Assembly (NCBI GenBank): GCA_021464415.1
Contig: CM038468.1
Location: 28,446,969-28,510,968, forward strand
Direction: 5' to 3'
Length of the DNA: 64,000 nucleotides
Source: Lonicera japonica
Lineage: Eukaryota > Streptophyta > Magnoliopsida > Dipsacales > Caprifoliaceae
The translations under genes were made by a program, and so were the position numbers. Shown in pieces: positions 23,149 through 34,348 of this stretch (positions are counted from its first letter, which is position 1; each line of letters begins with the position of its first letter). The notes beneath the pieces are model-generated. The model was given only the letters and a program-made list of their open reading frames with translations. It had not been told where the DNA came from and searched no databases.

Positions 23149-24755
23149 TTATTTACATAATAGGGCATTGTCAACTAAATCCAAAGACGACTGGATAAAC
23201 TGACTCCGTATCAAGAGATAAGAATTGTCATCATCAATATGTATGCCTTTATCATCCACCATTGTCCCCAATTTTGCATACTTGGTCCACCTCTTCAAGA
23301 TGTATTTATCGAGCAACTCCTCAATATGCACAAATTTCATCAAATATGCAATGATGTGCTTACATGGGATTCCGACACTTTCAAACATTTTGTAACTCCT
23401 ATAAGCAAAATCTAAATCTTTTTCATAAACAAGTTTGCGAAATTTACTTGTTGCAGCTTTCGTTATTTGAATGTCATATATACGCTGACTGCCAGTTTCC
23501 TTAACAAACACATGTAGCTAAAGCTATCAAGTACTTCACACTCAAACTTGTAATACATCTTATTTGTGTAAATACCAGTCATTTTTATTCCAAGTTTAAG
23601 CTTCTCAATTATATTTTTGTGATTGGCCATCAACTCTTCATTACGTTGGCGTACAAGTCCCCTGCCAAACTGTATCATAAAATCCATAAATAAATTGCTC
23701 TTAGAAACAAATCTTTTTAAAAATGCATGACCACTCTCTGCTCATTGGCTACTTGACATGTCATTTGAGAAAACTTGATTAACGTATGCAGGAATCCATT
23801 TTGAACAAATTTGATATTGATCTTGCAAGCATTTATTTCCTTCAAACCCACTTTTTTTTAATAAAACTTTCCCATTCTAGATCAAATTCTTTGGGAGTCT
23901 CTAATTTTTACATGCAAGCTGAGAACTCATTCTTGTAAATACCATATTTCACTAGAGCAATCTTCTTAAAAAATTTCATTAATATATGGCAATTACAATA
24001 CATGTGATAAAAATTAAAGAAAGTCTTACGAATAAAGGCTACGCATATATATATTATAAAAAATTCATTAATATATGCAAACTATAATACATGTGAAAAG
24101 TATTTGGAAGAACAATAGGGAAGGCCTTAGTCATAGCTGGGTCTTGATCAGTAATAATCAACTTCGAGGCACCGCCAGGCATATTTTCCAAAAATTTAGT
24201 AAATAGCCATATAAAATTATCAACGCTTTCATGATTCAAAAATTCATAAGCAAAAATAATTGTTTAACCATGATTGTTAAACCCCATTATTGGTGCAAAT
24301 GTCATTCCATACTGATTAGTGTTATACGTAGTATCAAAGATTACCACATCACTATAAAAGTTATAAGCCCACCTTGAAATTACATTGAATAAAAAATAAC
24401 GAGTAATCTTTCGTTCCTCATCAGCCTCAATTTCAAAAGTAAACGACGAATTCTTGCCTTTTTCCAATTTTAAATACTTATAAAAACATTTCACCATTAA
24501 GCCCATTCTTATTAGCACGTATATCCTTTTCATGGTTACATAAATCCCATGCACCTAATATTTTTTATACCTCCAGATTGCACTCCATGAAAACTAAATT
24601 GTTGATGCTGGGGTATATTCACCATGGACAACTGTTTAGTTAAAGATTTTGTTGCGGTTGAAACATTATGATGAGACCTTAAAAGGGGTAGAAAGCGGGT
24701 GGATGTGCCCTAATTAAAAACAATAACAACGTATTTTTCGGAATTTGACTTTAAA
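23149..24755 (-). pseudogene. FAR1/FHY3-type gene, 3' part (catalytic and SWIM regions), degenerate
   Basis: FAR1-related proteins derive from MULE transposases; FAR1 and FHY3 act as transcription factors in light signalling. Downstream of the CACTA insertion the frame runs KSNSEKYVVIVFN, then HIHPLSTPFKV. The MULE catalytic part follows: VVIFDTTYNTNQYGM with the first Asp, then PGGASKLIITDQDPAMTKA with the second, then FHMYYSLHIL where family members usually have FHRYCLWHIL. After that come LETPKEFDLEWESF, FMIQFGRGLVRQRNEEL and a SWIM-like part MFESVGIPCKHIIAY with KYILKRWTKYAK. The stop is at 23151-23149. In-frame stops (for example in NNHG-stop-TIIF) and frameshifts near 24240, 23690 and 23510 show it is dead. 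The other part lies at 33993-34348. Confidence 0.85.
23968..24096. repeat. 40-bp tandem duplication within the FAR1-type pseudogene
   Basis: Two diverged copies of a segment containing TTCATTAATATATG and ACAATACATGTGA / ATAATACATGTGA at 23968-24007 and 24055-24096. It interrupts the reading frame right after FHMYYSLHIL. Confidence 0.6.
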
Positions 24756-25470
24756 CACTACAAGAAAAACGGGATTAGGTGACGAAACCTTAAGTGAAGC
24801 CTGAAAATTGGTCACATTTTGTTAGATTTTGTGAGGCCTTTCTAAAGGTCATCACATAAAGGTATTTTTTCCTTTGTCCAAAAAAATTCCTCACTTTTAA
24901 TTTTATAATCGTCACTTATTGTTTAGTGGGAAATTTCAGCGCCCAAATTTCATTGTCAATAGGTGAGGAAATTATATGAGCATCATATTTAATTTTATGT
25001 GATGCCCTATAGATCAAATGTGACCCCCTAAAATCCTCATATAAACCTTATTATTAAAAAAAATAAGAGTAAAAAAAAGTAAAAGTACTATAGCTTAAGC
25101 CACTACACCAAAAATGGAGATTAAATCCATAACAAAACCAGTCACAAATTCTGTTTTTCTATTAACATAACCGATCACAAATTTTTCTACGACTTATTTC
25201 CAAAAGAAAATTTTGAGTTCCATCTTTTTTTTTTATCATCACTTCCCACGTACTACTTGGATACAACATATAGTTGGATGTTTATGGTATGAATTTTTTG
25301 ATCCGTTTATCCCAATCCAAACTGAATATGTTAAGATTTTTTATTATTAAATATAAAATATATACCAATCCGATCCCTTTAAGATCGAATCATTTTGACA
25401 TAGATATACTAATAAACATTTATATATGTATCTCGCTAGCAATCCGATCTGACATAGATATACATTTGTA

Positions 25471-25851
25471 GGGAAAGGATCTTAAGTGGACCAACTTTTT
25501 GGTCCTTAAATGCGGAACGGTCATTTTGAGGGAGTAAACAGATGAATTTTTTGATAAAATTTAGTGAAAATGATCTCCATGATTAGTAGATTACCTTTGC
25601 CAATTTTCAACGAAAAATTCAATCGGGAAAAGAGTTAACTAAAAAATTGATATATATGTGCATTTTTAGCCGTTAAAATTTAAGATTTTTAGCTAACCTA
25701 CTTTCCGGTTGAATTTTTTGATAAAAATTGGCGGAGATGATCTACTAATCATGGAGATCATCTTCACCAAGTTTCATAAAAAAATTGTCCCCTCAAAATG
25801 ATTGGTCCGTATTTGAGGACAAAAAAAATGGTCCTCTTTAGATCTTTCCCC
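25471..25851. mobile_element. Foldback MITE (family 1, copy B) inside CACTA
   Basis: Nearly the whole 381 bp is an inverted repeat: GGGAAAGGATCTTAAGTGGA at the left and, as complement, GGGGAAAGATCTAAAGAGGA at the right. The arms share AAAATGATCTCCATGATTAG and its complement. TACATTTGTA flanks it perfectly on both sides (25461-25470 and 25852-25861), suggesting a 9-10-bp target duplication and hence MULE-type mobilisation. Related to 6966-7322. Confidence 0.8.
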
Positions 25852-26849
25852 TACATTTGTATATGTATGTACATATATGTATATATCCTTACACTTAATT
25901 CTTCAATTTTCCTATAAGATATCTATTTGGTAACAAATTCAGATACATTTGGTAAAATAACACTCGACATGATACAAATCGAACACAAATTATAAGTTAA
26001 TGGGTAAAACCTTAACAATTTTGGGTCATGTTGGTGCTGACCCAATAAAAGGCAATAAGTTAACGAGTTAAGCCAGTTAGCATTTGTTAACACAATAATA
26101 ACCGTTAAAACCTATTAATAATATACATGTAGAAGGTTCAAGTTACATCGGTGTAAGATTAAGAAGTTTTACACCCACCACAACTTTTTCTCATATTCAT
26201 AATTTATCAATTCCACAATTAAATAATCTATTTTGATTATGTTTATCAAGCGTGCGACGTTACAAATCAATCTGATATTTGTAACCATATAATCACTGTA
26301 CTTACTTTTACTTAATTTTTGTAAGGTTCATAATTCAATATATAACATGATTATGATGATAGATTTATGCATCTCCAATTAATTTAAATTTTTACATGCA
26401 TCTTTGAGATATTATAATTGACCGAGTATAAACTTAATTTTACAATAAAAAAAATTAATGTAAAATTTGTTTTGCATGCTGTGGATATATTTTTTTAACA
26501 ATTATATTATGATGTTTCATTAATAAAACTTTAAAATAAAAACTTTTGGAATTTGGTCAAATATAGGCCTTTAATTTACAAAAAATATTATTCTCCAATT
26601 CTTTTGCAAAAAACTTTTTCAAATAAGTCATATTTTTTAATATCCCATATAATTAATTAATTTAACAGTTTAATCGATGAAAAATGAAATTGATAGGAAG
26701 TTATTGACGGGTGTAAGATTTCATTGTTATACACTTGAACCTTATCGAGCAAAGTTCAAATGATACATATGTAAGATTAAATAGTTTTATACAAAAAGTA
26801 ACTTAGAACATAATTAGTATTATATATACAAAAAAGAAGAAGGCATAAA

Positions 26850-27152
26850 TGACTTGACCCAAAATTTGAGTTCCCTCATTTTTTTTTTCTCATTTTCATT
26901 TTGGTTGCCGCTTGCTTATCTGCTCTTACTTTTCTTTCAAAGAAGAAAAAATACCAAAACCTTTCTCTCTTTTTCTTATCTAGAAAGTTTCTACACTAAC
27001 ACCGCGCCACTCAGCATTGCCGCCGCTCACCATAGCTAGCTACTCCTCTTCATTCGTCCTCTTTGGGCACACCATTCGTCTTTCTCGCGACCTCCATTGT
27101 TAACTAACCTTAGCGGTGCTCAAGCTAAAAAATCTTGCAATATAAGAAGGTA
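26850..27152 (+). other. Candidate leader exon inside CACTA
   Basis: A C/T-rich stretch with more GC than its surroundings (CCGCGCCACTCAGCATTGCC, CGCGACCTCCATTG) ends at AAGAAG|GTAATATC, a plausible donor, and is followed by T-rich, intron-like DNA to about 28.1 kb. It fits a 5' leader of a CACTA-encoded plus-strand gene or of a captured host gene. No coding sequence can be assigned. Confidence 0.3.
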
Positions 27153-28844
27153 ATATCTCAATCGTAGAAATTTGATCTATCTAAATATGTTATTTAATTC
27201 TTATTGTTTGATTTAAATTATTTTTGGATAAGAATTGGGGATTTTCTAACCCAGTTCAGGGGAGAATTGGGGATATTTTATCCCTAATTTAGGGATTTTA
27301 CCTTGAGAGAGTGGTCTGGGTATTTCCGATTTAGTTTTAAGTTGAAGCTCTCAAAATTTGGGAATTTTTCGAGATAATAGATCATTGTTCTTTTGTACTA
27401 AAGATTTGAGAGTGCTGTGTGTATTTGTTTCGAAATATGCTATATGATTCGAAGGTGATTTGGATCTTCTATAGTGCTATTTACTCGGTGTGGCTGTGTG
27501 TTTTCTAGTAGTGCCGTGTAGAGCTGTGTGGATTTTTGAATCTGAATTGTGCACGCTTGAATCTGCCATGGCTGTTGTTGAACTCGGCGGTGCTTAATTC
27601 AGATCTATTTTTGCGTGGGATTTCATTTTAAATCCGGGCACTACCTTGCTAGATCTTGAATATGTGTGTATTTGTTTGGTTAGAAATATGTTCTTATACT
27701 CGAGATTTGTTGTGTGTTGCGTACTTGAATCTGTTGATGATCTGGTCTGAATATTATTTTGTTTATAATTTGAATATGAAAATCTGTGGTAATAATATGT
27801 TTTAAATCTGTTATTGCTGTTAATTTTTTTGCTGTTAATACTGCTGCAAATTTGAATTTGTTGCTGCTGAGAATCAGTTTTTCAATCTATACATTGCTGT
27901 TTAAATCTGTGCTGAGTTTTGTTCTATTGATTGCTGTGAGAACTGTCCATATGATATGTTTTATTGCTATGAAATAACTGATTTTAATTAGTTGTTAATT
28001 GCTGAGAGAAATTGGTGCTATAAAATCTATTTGTTTGGCTACATTGTTCTTGTTTAAAGGTTGTATCTAATAGGTTATTAAGCACACTTTTACAAATCTG
28101 GAACTTATGTAATATACTCTTGGATGAGCTTTGTTTTGAATATTTTATTCTTGTTGGGGTTATCTCGGAAATTCTGTTATAATTAAATGGGTTATATAAT
28201 TAATTTTTACATTTTTCTTGGGAACGAGATGGGGTTTACACCCTCCAGCCTCCAAACGTCACTGGGCCATTGGTTGGCCTTAATGTAATCCACTCACTGT
28301 GGAGTAAGTCAAAGGTTTTAAGGATATATGACACCTTTGGCTAGGATATATACCTTCAGTTAATTTTGATATCCATTGCAGATTTAAGAATGGGTTAATT
28401 TAGTCCCCACTCCCCAGCACTACCAATTATTTTTTTCTTATTACCTTGTAAATCCACGTACATTTTGCTAAATATTGTGGTAGTTAACTAGTGAACAAAC
28501 TGGAAAACAAAAAACTCTATCCGGATTATATATTATCCCAGTTTCTTTTAAGGCAATCGAGGATAGTTTTAATACCAACTTTGTATTCTAATGCATATTT
28601 ATATGGTTTCCTCATACAGGCGTACTTTCTTATGAAAGCATCTAAGATGAAGGATGTAGGATGTAGGTGATGCCTTTGCATTTGGATATGCTCTCTTCTT
28701 AGCCTCTGTATTTGGTACGCCTTCTTTTTGTTCCATCCTAGTCTTTTTTTCAATCTATTTGTTACTAGGATTGCCCAACTAATTAAGTTATGTCATTGTT
28801 AAAGTAGGTGAATAAAGGAAGTTTTTACTTTTATATACCTACAG

Positions 28845-28992
28845 CACAAATTTTGATGGGACTTTAATATTTGTTGATGAAGGTATAAGATTGGCAGCTA
28901 CATGTAAACTTATACCCGCAGCACCGTTGTTAGGTCTTTCCATCGCTGCATTAGTTGTTTTCTTTTCAGCCTACGTTCAAGACAAACTCTGA
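28845..28992 (+). pseudogene. Candidate terminal exon encoding a short membrane-like peptide
   Basis: After a CTACAG acceptor the frame TNFDGTLIFVDEGIRLAA continues to PAAPLLGLSIAALVVFFSAY and ends VQDKL-stop (48 residues). The hydrophobic run of about 19 residues would span a membrane. I do not recognise the family. It sits inside the CACTA, so it could be part of a captured host gene; it could also be chance. Confidence 0.3.
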
Positions 28993-29145
28993 TGTAAGAT
29001 ATTTTCTCTAGACTCGGTAACCAAAAATTTGGTGCGGTATTAGTTTAATTTTGGTAAAACCAAAAATATCCAAAGTAACAAAACACACTATATTACTAAA
29101 AAAAACTAAAATTAAGTTATTTAAGTATATTATATATACATAAAC

Positions 29146-29595
29146 CTATGAAGCATAGACTCTACTCGCGACACGCGTTTTGACACGACACACGATACAC
29201 AATTTTTCTAAAATGTAGGACACGACACGTGGGGGGACACGTTCTTAATTAATTAATTATATATGCAATACATTGTAAATATTTAAGAATTCAATAAAAT
29301 GAAACTAGATTGCATTAATAACCCAAACACTCAAAACATGATCACTAAATTGTTATATAATTAAAGCATCAAAAATCATACATAGAGTAAATCGTTCCAT
29401 AGAATAATAGAAAATAAAAGAAGAACATAAAAAGTGGCTTAGTTGCCTCATCCTTAGTTGATGTTGCAATGAAGAAACACTAGTATTGGAGACTATAATT
29501 AAATTCAAGTGTCAGAGAGACCGAGAGAACGTCGGAGTATCCGACAAGTGTCTGGCTCGACACGTGGCCTCTAAGAGAGTGTCCGTGCTTCATAG
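29146..29595. mobile_element. hAT-type non-autonomous element, 450 bp, inside CACTA
   Basis: Terminal inverted repeats CTATGAAGCA / TGCTTCATAG, followed on both sides by related CACG-rich sequence (CGACACG...; GACACGTGG). Flanks ACATAAAC (29138-29145) and ACATAAGC (29596-29603) match at 7 of 8 positions, the 8-bp target duplication expected for hAT transposition. No coding sequence. Confidence 0.75.
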
Positions 29596-29804
29596 ACATA
29601 AGCACACTATGCATTCATATGTGAAATAATTAGAGCTAAGTCATATATTAAGTCAAAACTCAAGGTTAATTTGGGATTTTAATTTGTCCCGTTGAAACCA
29701 TAGTTTTTGGAAGTTTGTGGTCTACGGTTTTTATTGCTTAATACTTATGTGGTTTAGTGCTTTGTTATAGGGTTTTAACATGTTGAACTGTTTGATTTTT
29801 TATT

Positions 29805-30295
29805 TTATTTTTTTGATGAGAAACTTAACTTCATTAATATAAAAAAATAGAAGTACAAAGCAATTGGATGAGAGATCCAACGAAAAGAACAAAATGTAAA
29901 AGATAAGGATCCTATGCATCTGGGGCAAAGCTTTTGGGATCCAAACGAAACAAGTAATTCTCTATGCTGTCAAAAAGCTTAGCCGCTTTAGCCCATAATC
30001 TGACTATGAAACATGCATGATTCCATATTTCCTTCACATACTACTCTTTGTTTTCAAATATCCTCATGTTCCTCTCTGTCCATATCAGCCATGCAATAAC
30101 TTGAACAAAAAATCTCCATATAACTTTAAAAGTCTCTTCATTACTTTTGAAATTACATTCTATTAATATAAACTCAGCCCAGATCTTAGGTAACACTCTT
30201 ACCACACCCATTGTAGACATTAAATTCATCCAAATATGTCTTGAGAAGATGCAATGCAATAGTATATGATTTAGACTCTCTATGTCATTGTAGAC
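29805..30295 (-). pseudogene. LINE 3' fragment (reverse transcriptase C-terminal zinc-finger region)
   Basis: On the minus strand LHCIFSRHIWMNLMSTMGVV and VIWRFFVQVIAWLIWTERN match the zf-RVT region at the C-terminal end of plant L1-type reverse transcriptases (canonical HCPFSR.IW and WxIWxERN). The T-rich run at 29798-29815 would be the poly(A) tail on the minus strand. It is 5'-truncated at about 30295, as usual for LINE insertions. Confidence 0.65.
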
Positions 30296-30534
30296 ATTGA
30301 ATGTGTATATTTGTACCTATAAATTCATCTTTAAATACGAACTTGTAATTAATGGTAATAAATAAAGTTTTATTTATAAAGTTAACGGCGATACTGTGAT
30401 AAATGAAACTTATGTCTTCATAATTGCCTACCTAATCTCGTACATTTTAATTCATTAGCAATTTTCATTGTAGACATTGTTGTAATTTTTTATTTATTAG
30501 CAATTTTCTACACCTATTTTATTTTGTAAGAAGA

Positions 30535-30775
30535 TATGAAGTAAATGAAAAATATGTTTCGGGAGAAGATGATTCAAGAAGCAACACCCGAGGGTACTCC
30601 ACCAAACTCTATTTTGGCAGACATGGATGTTCAATTTCGAATACTAGGTGAGAAGCTTGGGAGGAAGGTTTGATTGGTGGTGTCGGTGTTTTTTCACGCA
30701 TGAAGAATTGAAGGAGCAAATGAGGGCCTTCATGGTTGGATCTCAAGGACGACAACAATTACGTGTCCATTAAGA
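30535..30775 (+). pseudogene. Transposase_24-like fragment of the CACTA element
   Basis: MIQEATPEGTPPNSILADMD followed by FRILGEKLGRKV, then in another frame FFTHEELKEQMRAFMVGSQG. The family has a P-x-G...L..vlG...GRvrGlG segment followed by a predicted helix, so this is a plausible remnant of the element's second gene, broken by frameshifts. Confidence 0.45.
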
Positions 30776-30965
30776 TGATCCATACTATAATGAATTAGGT
30801 TATTATAACATTAATGACTAATTTAAGGAGTTAGTCTTTTTGTTTATGATGAACTTGGTAGATTATCTCTTTTTTTGTTCCTCAACATGTATCGAGGGAG
30901 AGTTGATGGAAACTTAGTTCCAGAATCGTTTAATATTGCGTATAGACCGAACAATTTTTTTTTTA

Positions 30966-32212
30966 TGTAAAACCCTAGTGCGGAATTGGATTTTACCTTC
31001 GAGATCTCTCTGGTTTGATCTCGTCTCAGCACGAACAGGGATTGGTGGAGACGAATCGAGAACACGGGCTCGATAGAACCTCAAGATCTTCTATCGTATT
31101 CCTTACGCTGTGCAATCCTGTACCGAGTGTGGGCCGCGATATCACCAAGATCTCTTTTTATACTCTCTACGGCACAAACCCTAAATTCGTGAAAATTATT
31201 ATGTTGAGAGAAGAGGCAAGGCTGGCATATATATAAGGCTACGATAGGGACCCTAAGGAGAAATAAGTGTTTGGGCTTACTATGAAAAACTGGAATCCTA
31301 ATTCGATTAAGAATTGATTCATTCCATAAATTATAATTCACACCACTAAAGAATTATAATTGCACTCCCGTCATTATCTCAAAAATTATATTTCGAGCTC
31401 CTTGTTATTAAATACTTATTATTCTCCCCACGTTAAGATTTCAGATAACCGTCATTTAAATTAAATTACTAACAATTATATTTAAATGACTTCTTAATCC
31501 TTGAGCGTACCACTTAACTTATTTGACATGTCGGATTAACATAATCCACCTACAGGGTTTGACATAATCAAAACTTATAAGCTTCTCAAGAGGTTATCAT
31601 CAATCCCTATATCGGGACGTGAATTCTGTCAATAATTAATATTCATCATACATATAGTGTCGCCATCCAATTCATGAAGATTATTGATTCATAAATGAAT
31701 CTCACTCTTAATGAGCCAAAACAACAAATACTACATATATATGTCTATTAATTATTTTAAGATTAAGAGCATAAGTAATCATAATAACTATGGGATTTTA
31801 AATTATTTTATATAGTCAGTATAAAAATAATTAACCCAAACTGGTCCTGTTCAAGAAACACAAAGTGTACTAGCACAACGAGTTAAAACTGTACTGTTTC
31901 CTGTAGTCAAGATAAACTACTAAAACTTGTACTACAATCCTACCGATGGTTGTCCAATTCCATCTAAGACCGTAAACCAATAAACTTATATTCCATAAGA
32001 ACCAACGATATGATCCTCTGTGTGTAAGCTATACTCTACACACCAAATCATCTACTATATGGAATAAAAGACACACATGCACAATATTTAAATAAATAAT
32101 ATAATGCAACCATTGCCCATAAAGATTCTCATTTAAATAGCAAAACCGAGTCTATATAACATATCAAAATCAATAATAATAAAATCATGGCTTTTAGTAT
32201 ATCACTTTAACA
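30966..32212. mobile_element. Probable solo LTR or retroelement remnant inside CACTA
   Basis: About 1.25 kb starting TGTAAAACCCTAGTGCGG and ending near ACTTTAACA. GC-rich, promoter-like sequence at one side (30990-31260) is followed by AT-rich DNA, and the stretch CGATATGATCCTCTGTGTGT resembles Ty1/copia LTRs of plants. No target duplication was found, and the ends are guesses. Confidence 0.4.
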
Positions 32213-32386
32213 AGAGTGAATGTTAAACTTTAACTATATTAGCATTGGGACGATTTTTGGTATATTTTGTTGTGTAACTATTTTGGACATACATTAGTTT
32301 ATATAAATGTATGTATTTTTTGGAATGTGTATCAAGTTGTCTTTCTTATACATTATTTTATTTTTTAATTATAATTATAATTATAA

Positions 32387-33499
32387 GAGTAAACAGCCCA
32401 ATTGGCCACTAAACTATCAGTTTTGTACCACTTTGCCCACTAATCTTTAAAACGAACCATTTAAGCCATCAAACTTTTCAGCGAGTACCATTTAGCCCAT
32501 TCCGTCCAAATGAAGCGTTAAAAGTGACGGAATGAAGCCACGTGCCTAGCACATGACTTTATTTAAGGGCAAAATGGTCATTTTCTCAACTTCACCTCTT
32601 CCTCTTCATCTTCACCCTTGCCTCCTCCTCCGACACCCTACCCTCCGCCTCCGCCTCCGTCACACCCTCCCCTCCGCCTCCGCCTTCGTCACAGCCTGCG
32701 CCGGCGCCGATAACACCCGTTTGCTTCTCGTGTTCGATTTCTATATTCACCATCCTCTCTTTCCACTCTAATTCTTCCTCCTTTCTCTTCTCCTCCATCT
32801 TCAACCTTCAGTTTGAATTTTTATATTGTAAACTTCATATATTCATGCTTCAATGACAGTTAAATTATACAAATTAGCTTCGTTGTTGCTTCAATATATA
32901 CACGCAAAGCTAGAGTGTTTATCTCAAGTATATGCGTGCCTGTGTATTCCGTTTATATTAAATTATTACTTGTGTTGCCATCAAGGCCCTTTCTGCGGAA
33001 TCAAAATAGGGGACTGATGAATTCTTGACCGAAATTAAGGACGTTGGAGTATTTGGTGTGGAGGGTTTGTTCTTTGAGCTCGGACCATTTCTTGCGCTTC
33101 ATTGCTTGACTGTGGTGTTTAATTTCTAGGGTTAGGGTTTTGGTTGAGAAAGAGACGATTGTGGAGAGGGAAATGGAGTTATCTGAGCTCAGACAAATCT
33201 CCTTGATTTTTGGGGAGAAAGGGAAAATAGCTTTCTTTCCTTCTCTTTTCTTTTCTTTTTCTATATTATTTTCAAATGATTTTCTCTTTTTTTTAATTGA
33301 AAAAATGACCATTTTGCCCTTAAATGAAGTCATGTGCTAGGCACATGGCTTCATTCCGTCACTTTTAACGCTTCATTTGGACGGAATGGGCTAAATGGTA
33401 CTCGCTGAAAAGTTTGATGGCTTAAATGGTTCGTTTTAAAGATTAGTGGTCAAAGTGGTACAAAACTGATAGTTTAGTGGCCAATTGGGCTGTTTACTC
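32387..33499. mobile_element. MULE with ~195-bp TIRs, perfect 9-bp TSD, Pack-MULE-like, inside CACTA
   Basis: Terminal inverted repeats of about 195 bp start GAGTAAACAGCCCAATTGGC and are nearly identical at both ends; the insertion is flanked by TAATTATAA at 32378-32386 and 33500-33508, a perfect 9-bp target duplication. The interior (about 720 bp) is GC-rich in part and contains gene-like sequence instead of a transposase, which is the definition of a Pack-MULE. The high TIR identity suggests it is one of the youngest insertions in the window. Confidence 0.9.
32592..33102 (-). pseudogene. Gene fragment captured by the Pack-MULE (trihelix-like?)
   Basis: On the minus strand the ATG at 33102 opens MKRKKWSELKEQTLHTKYSN, resembling the start of plant trihelix-type DNA-binding proteins (WSELEE.TL..KYS). 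Downstream, 32804-32592 encodes KMEEKRKEEELEWKERM and EIEHEK, like the charged C-terminal coiled coil of such proteins, followed by a GC-rich Gly/Glu run. Order and strand agree with one source gene with its middle missing. The family call is tentative. Confidence 0.4.
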
Positions 33500-33992
33500 T
33501 AATTATAATTACCAAAACAAAGGAATAAATGATTAAAAAATGTGAGGAAAATTACCTCATGAATCTTTACAATATGTGACACCAAAAACATCTCAAAAAC
33601 AATATATTTGTGAGGAATTCTTTGTCACAAATAACGCTAATATGTGAGGAACAATTCTTCATGGTATGGAGGATAAAGTGAGGAAGATGTCGTCACATAA
33701 AAGGACGTAGTGTGACACGAAAGTGTCACATATAACTCAAAAAAGTGACGCACAAGTTGTCACAAATATTAACAAAATAGGTATCGCGTGTCTCTAATAA
33801 GTGATGAAAGGGTTGCCACATATCAAAGGTTTATGTGGCGCCTCGAAAACTCGTCACATAATACTTTTTGTGACTTGCTATAGGTGACGCCCCTTGTGAC
33901 GCCAAAAATTCGTCACATATAGTCAAATGTGACGAATTTCCCCTTTTTGTGATGACTTGAGGGTCTCACGTAAGCCCATTTTTCTTGTAGTG

Positions 33993-34348
33993 AAAATTGC
34001 AATTTTAGCAATACAATTTTCACCTAATCTTCATCGGCATCTTTTCTTTCCAACTTCAGCAATTCTTGAAGATTTTCCTTGTTTAAAACAAATATACTCC
34101 TTTGCCACTTTCCAGCTCTTTTTGAATAGTCCAGTACGTACACTAAATCTAGCTGCTTTAGCATACGTTTTGTAGAATTTCACAACATCATATATTGTCT
34201 CAAATTGTTGCCCTTTTTTTGGCCTCAACTCATTTAATACTTGAGTGTATATCATATTATTTTCATTCGAGTCTACATCTAAGGTAGCTTCATTATCCAG
34301 ATTTTCATGGCCCCCCCTACTCGAGTGTCCAAATTTTCCATATTTCAT
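33993..34348 (-). pseudogene. FAR1/FHY3-type gene, 5' part (FAR1 DNA-binding domain)
   Basis: The ATG at 34348 opens MKYGKFGHSSRGGHENLDNE and an acidic stretch, then the FAR1 domain: PKKGQQFETIYDVVKFYKTY, ARFSVRTGLFKKSW and YICFKQGK. An in-frame TGA (34033-34031) follows KKRCR, after which the same frame continues RLGENCIAKIAI up to the CACTA at 33992. Joined across the CACTA (one AAA removed) it reads on as AKIAILKSNSEKYVV, the expected FAR1 sequence. Together with 23149-24755 this is one gene. A leader exon may lie near 34630-34860. Confidence 0.85.

Larger units (their letters stand above)
24756..33992. mobile_element. CACTA (En/Spm) element, 9237 bp, TSD AAA, inserted in a FAR1-type gene
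   Basis: Left end CACTACAAGAAAAACGGG at 24756, right end as complement CACTACAAGAAAAATGGG, flanked by AAA at 24753-24755 and 33993-33995. Subterminal regions (24770-25080 and 33540-33985) are dense in short GTCAC/GTGAC-type motifs (TCGTCACAT, TGTGACG), as typical for CACTA elements. Its coding part is mostly lost: a small Transposase_24-like fragment remains near 30535-30775. Nested inside are a foldback MITE, a hAT-type element, a LINE piece, a probable solo LTR and a MULE with long TIRs. Confidence 0.9.
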
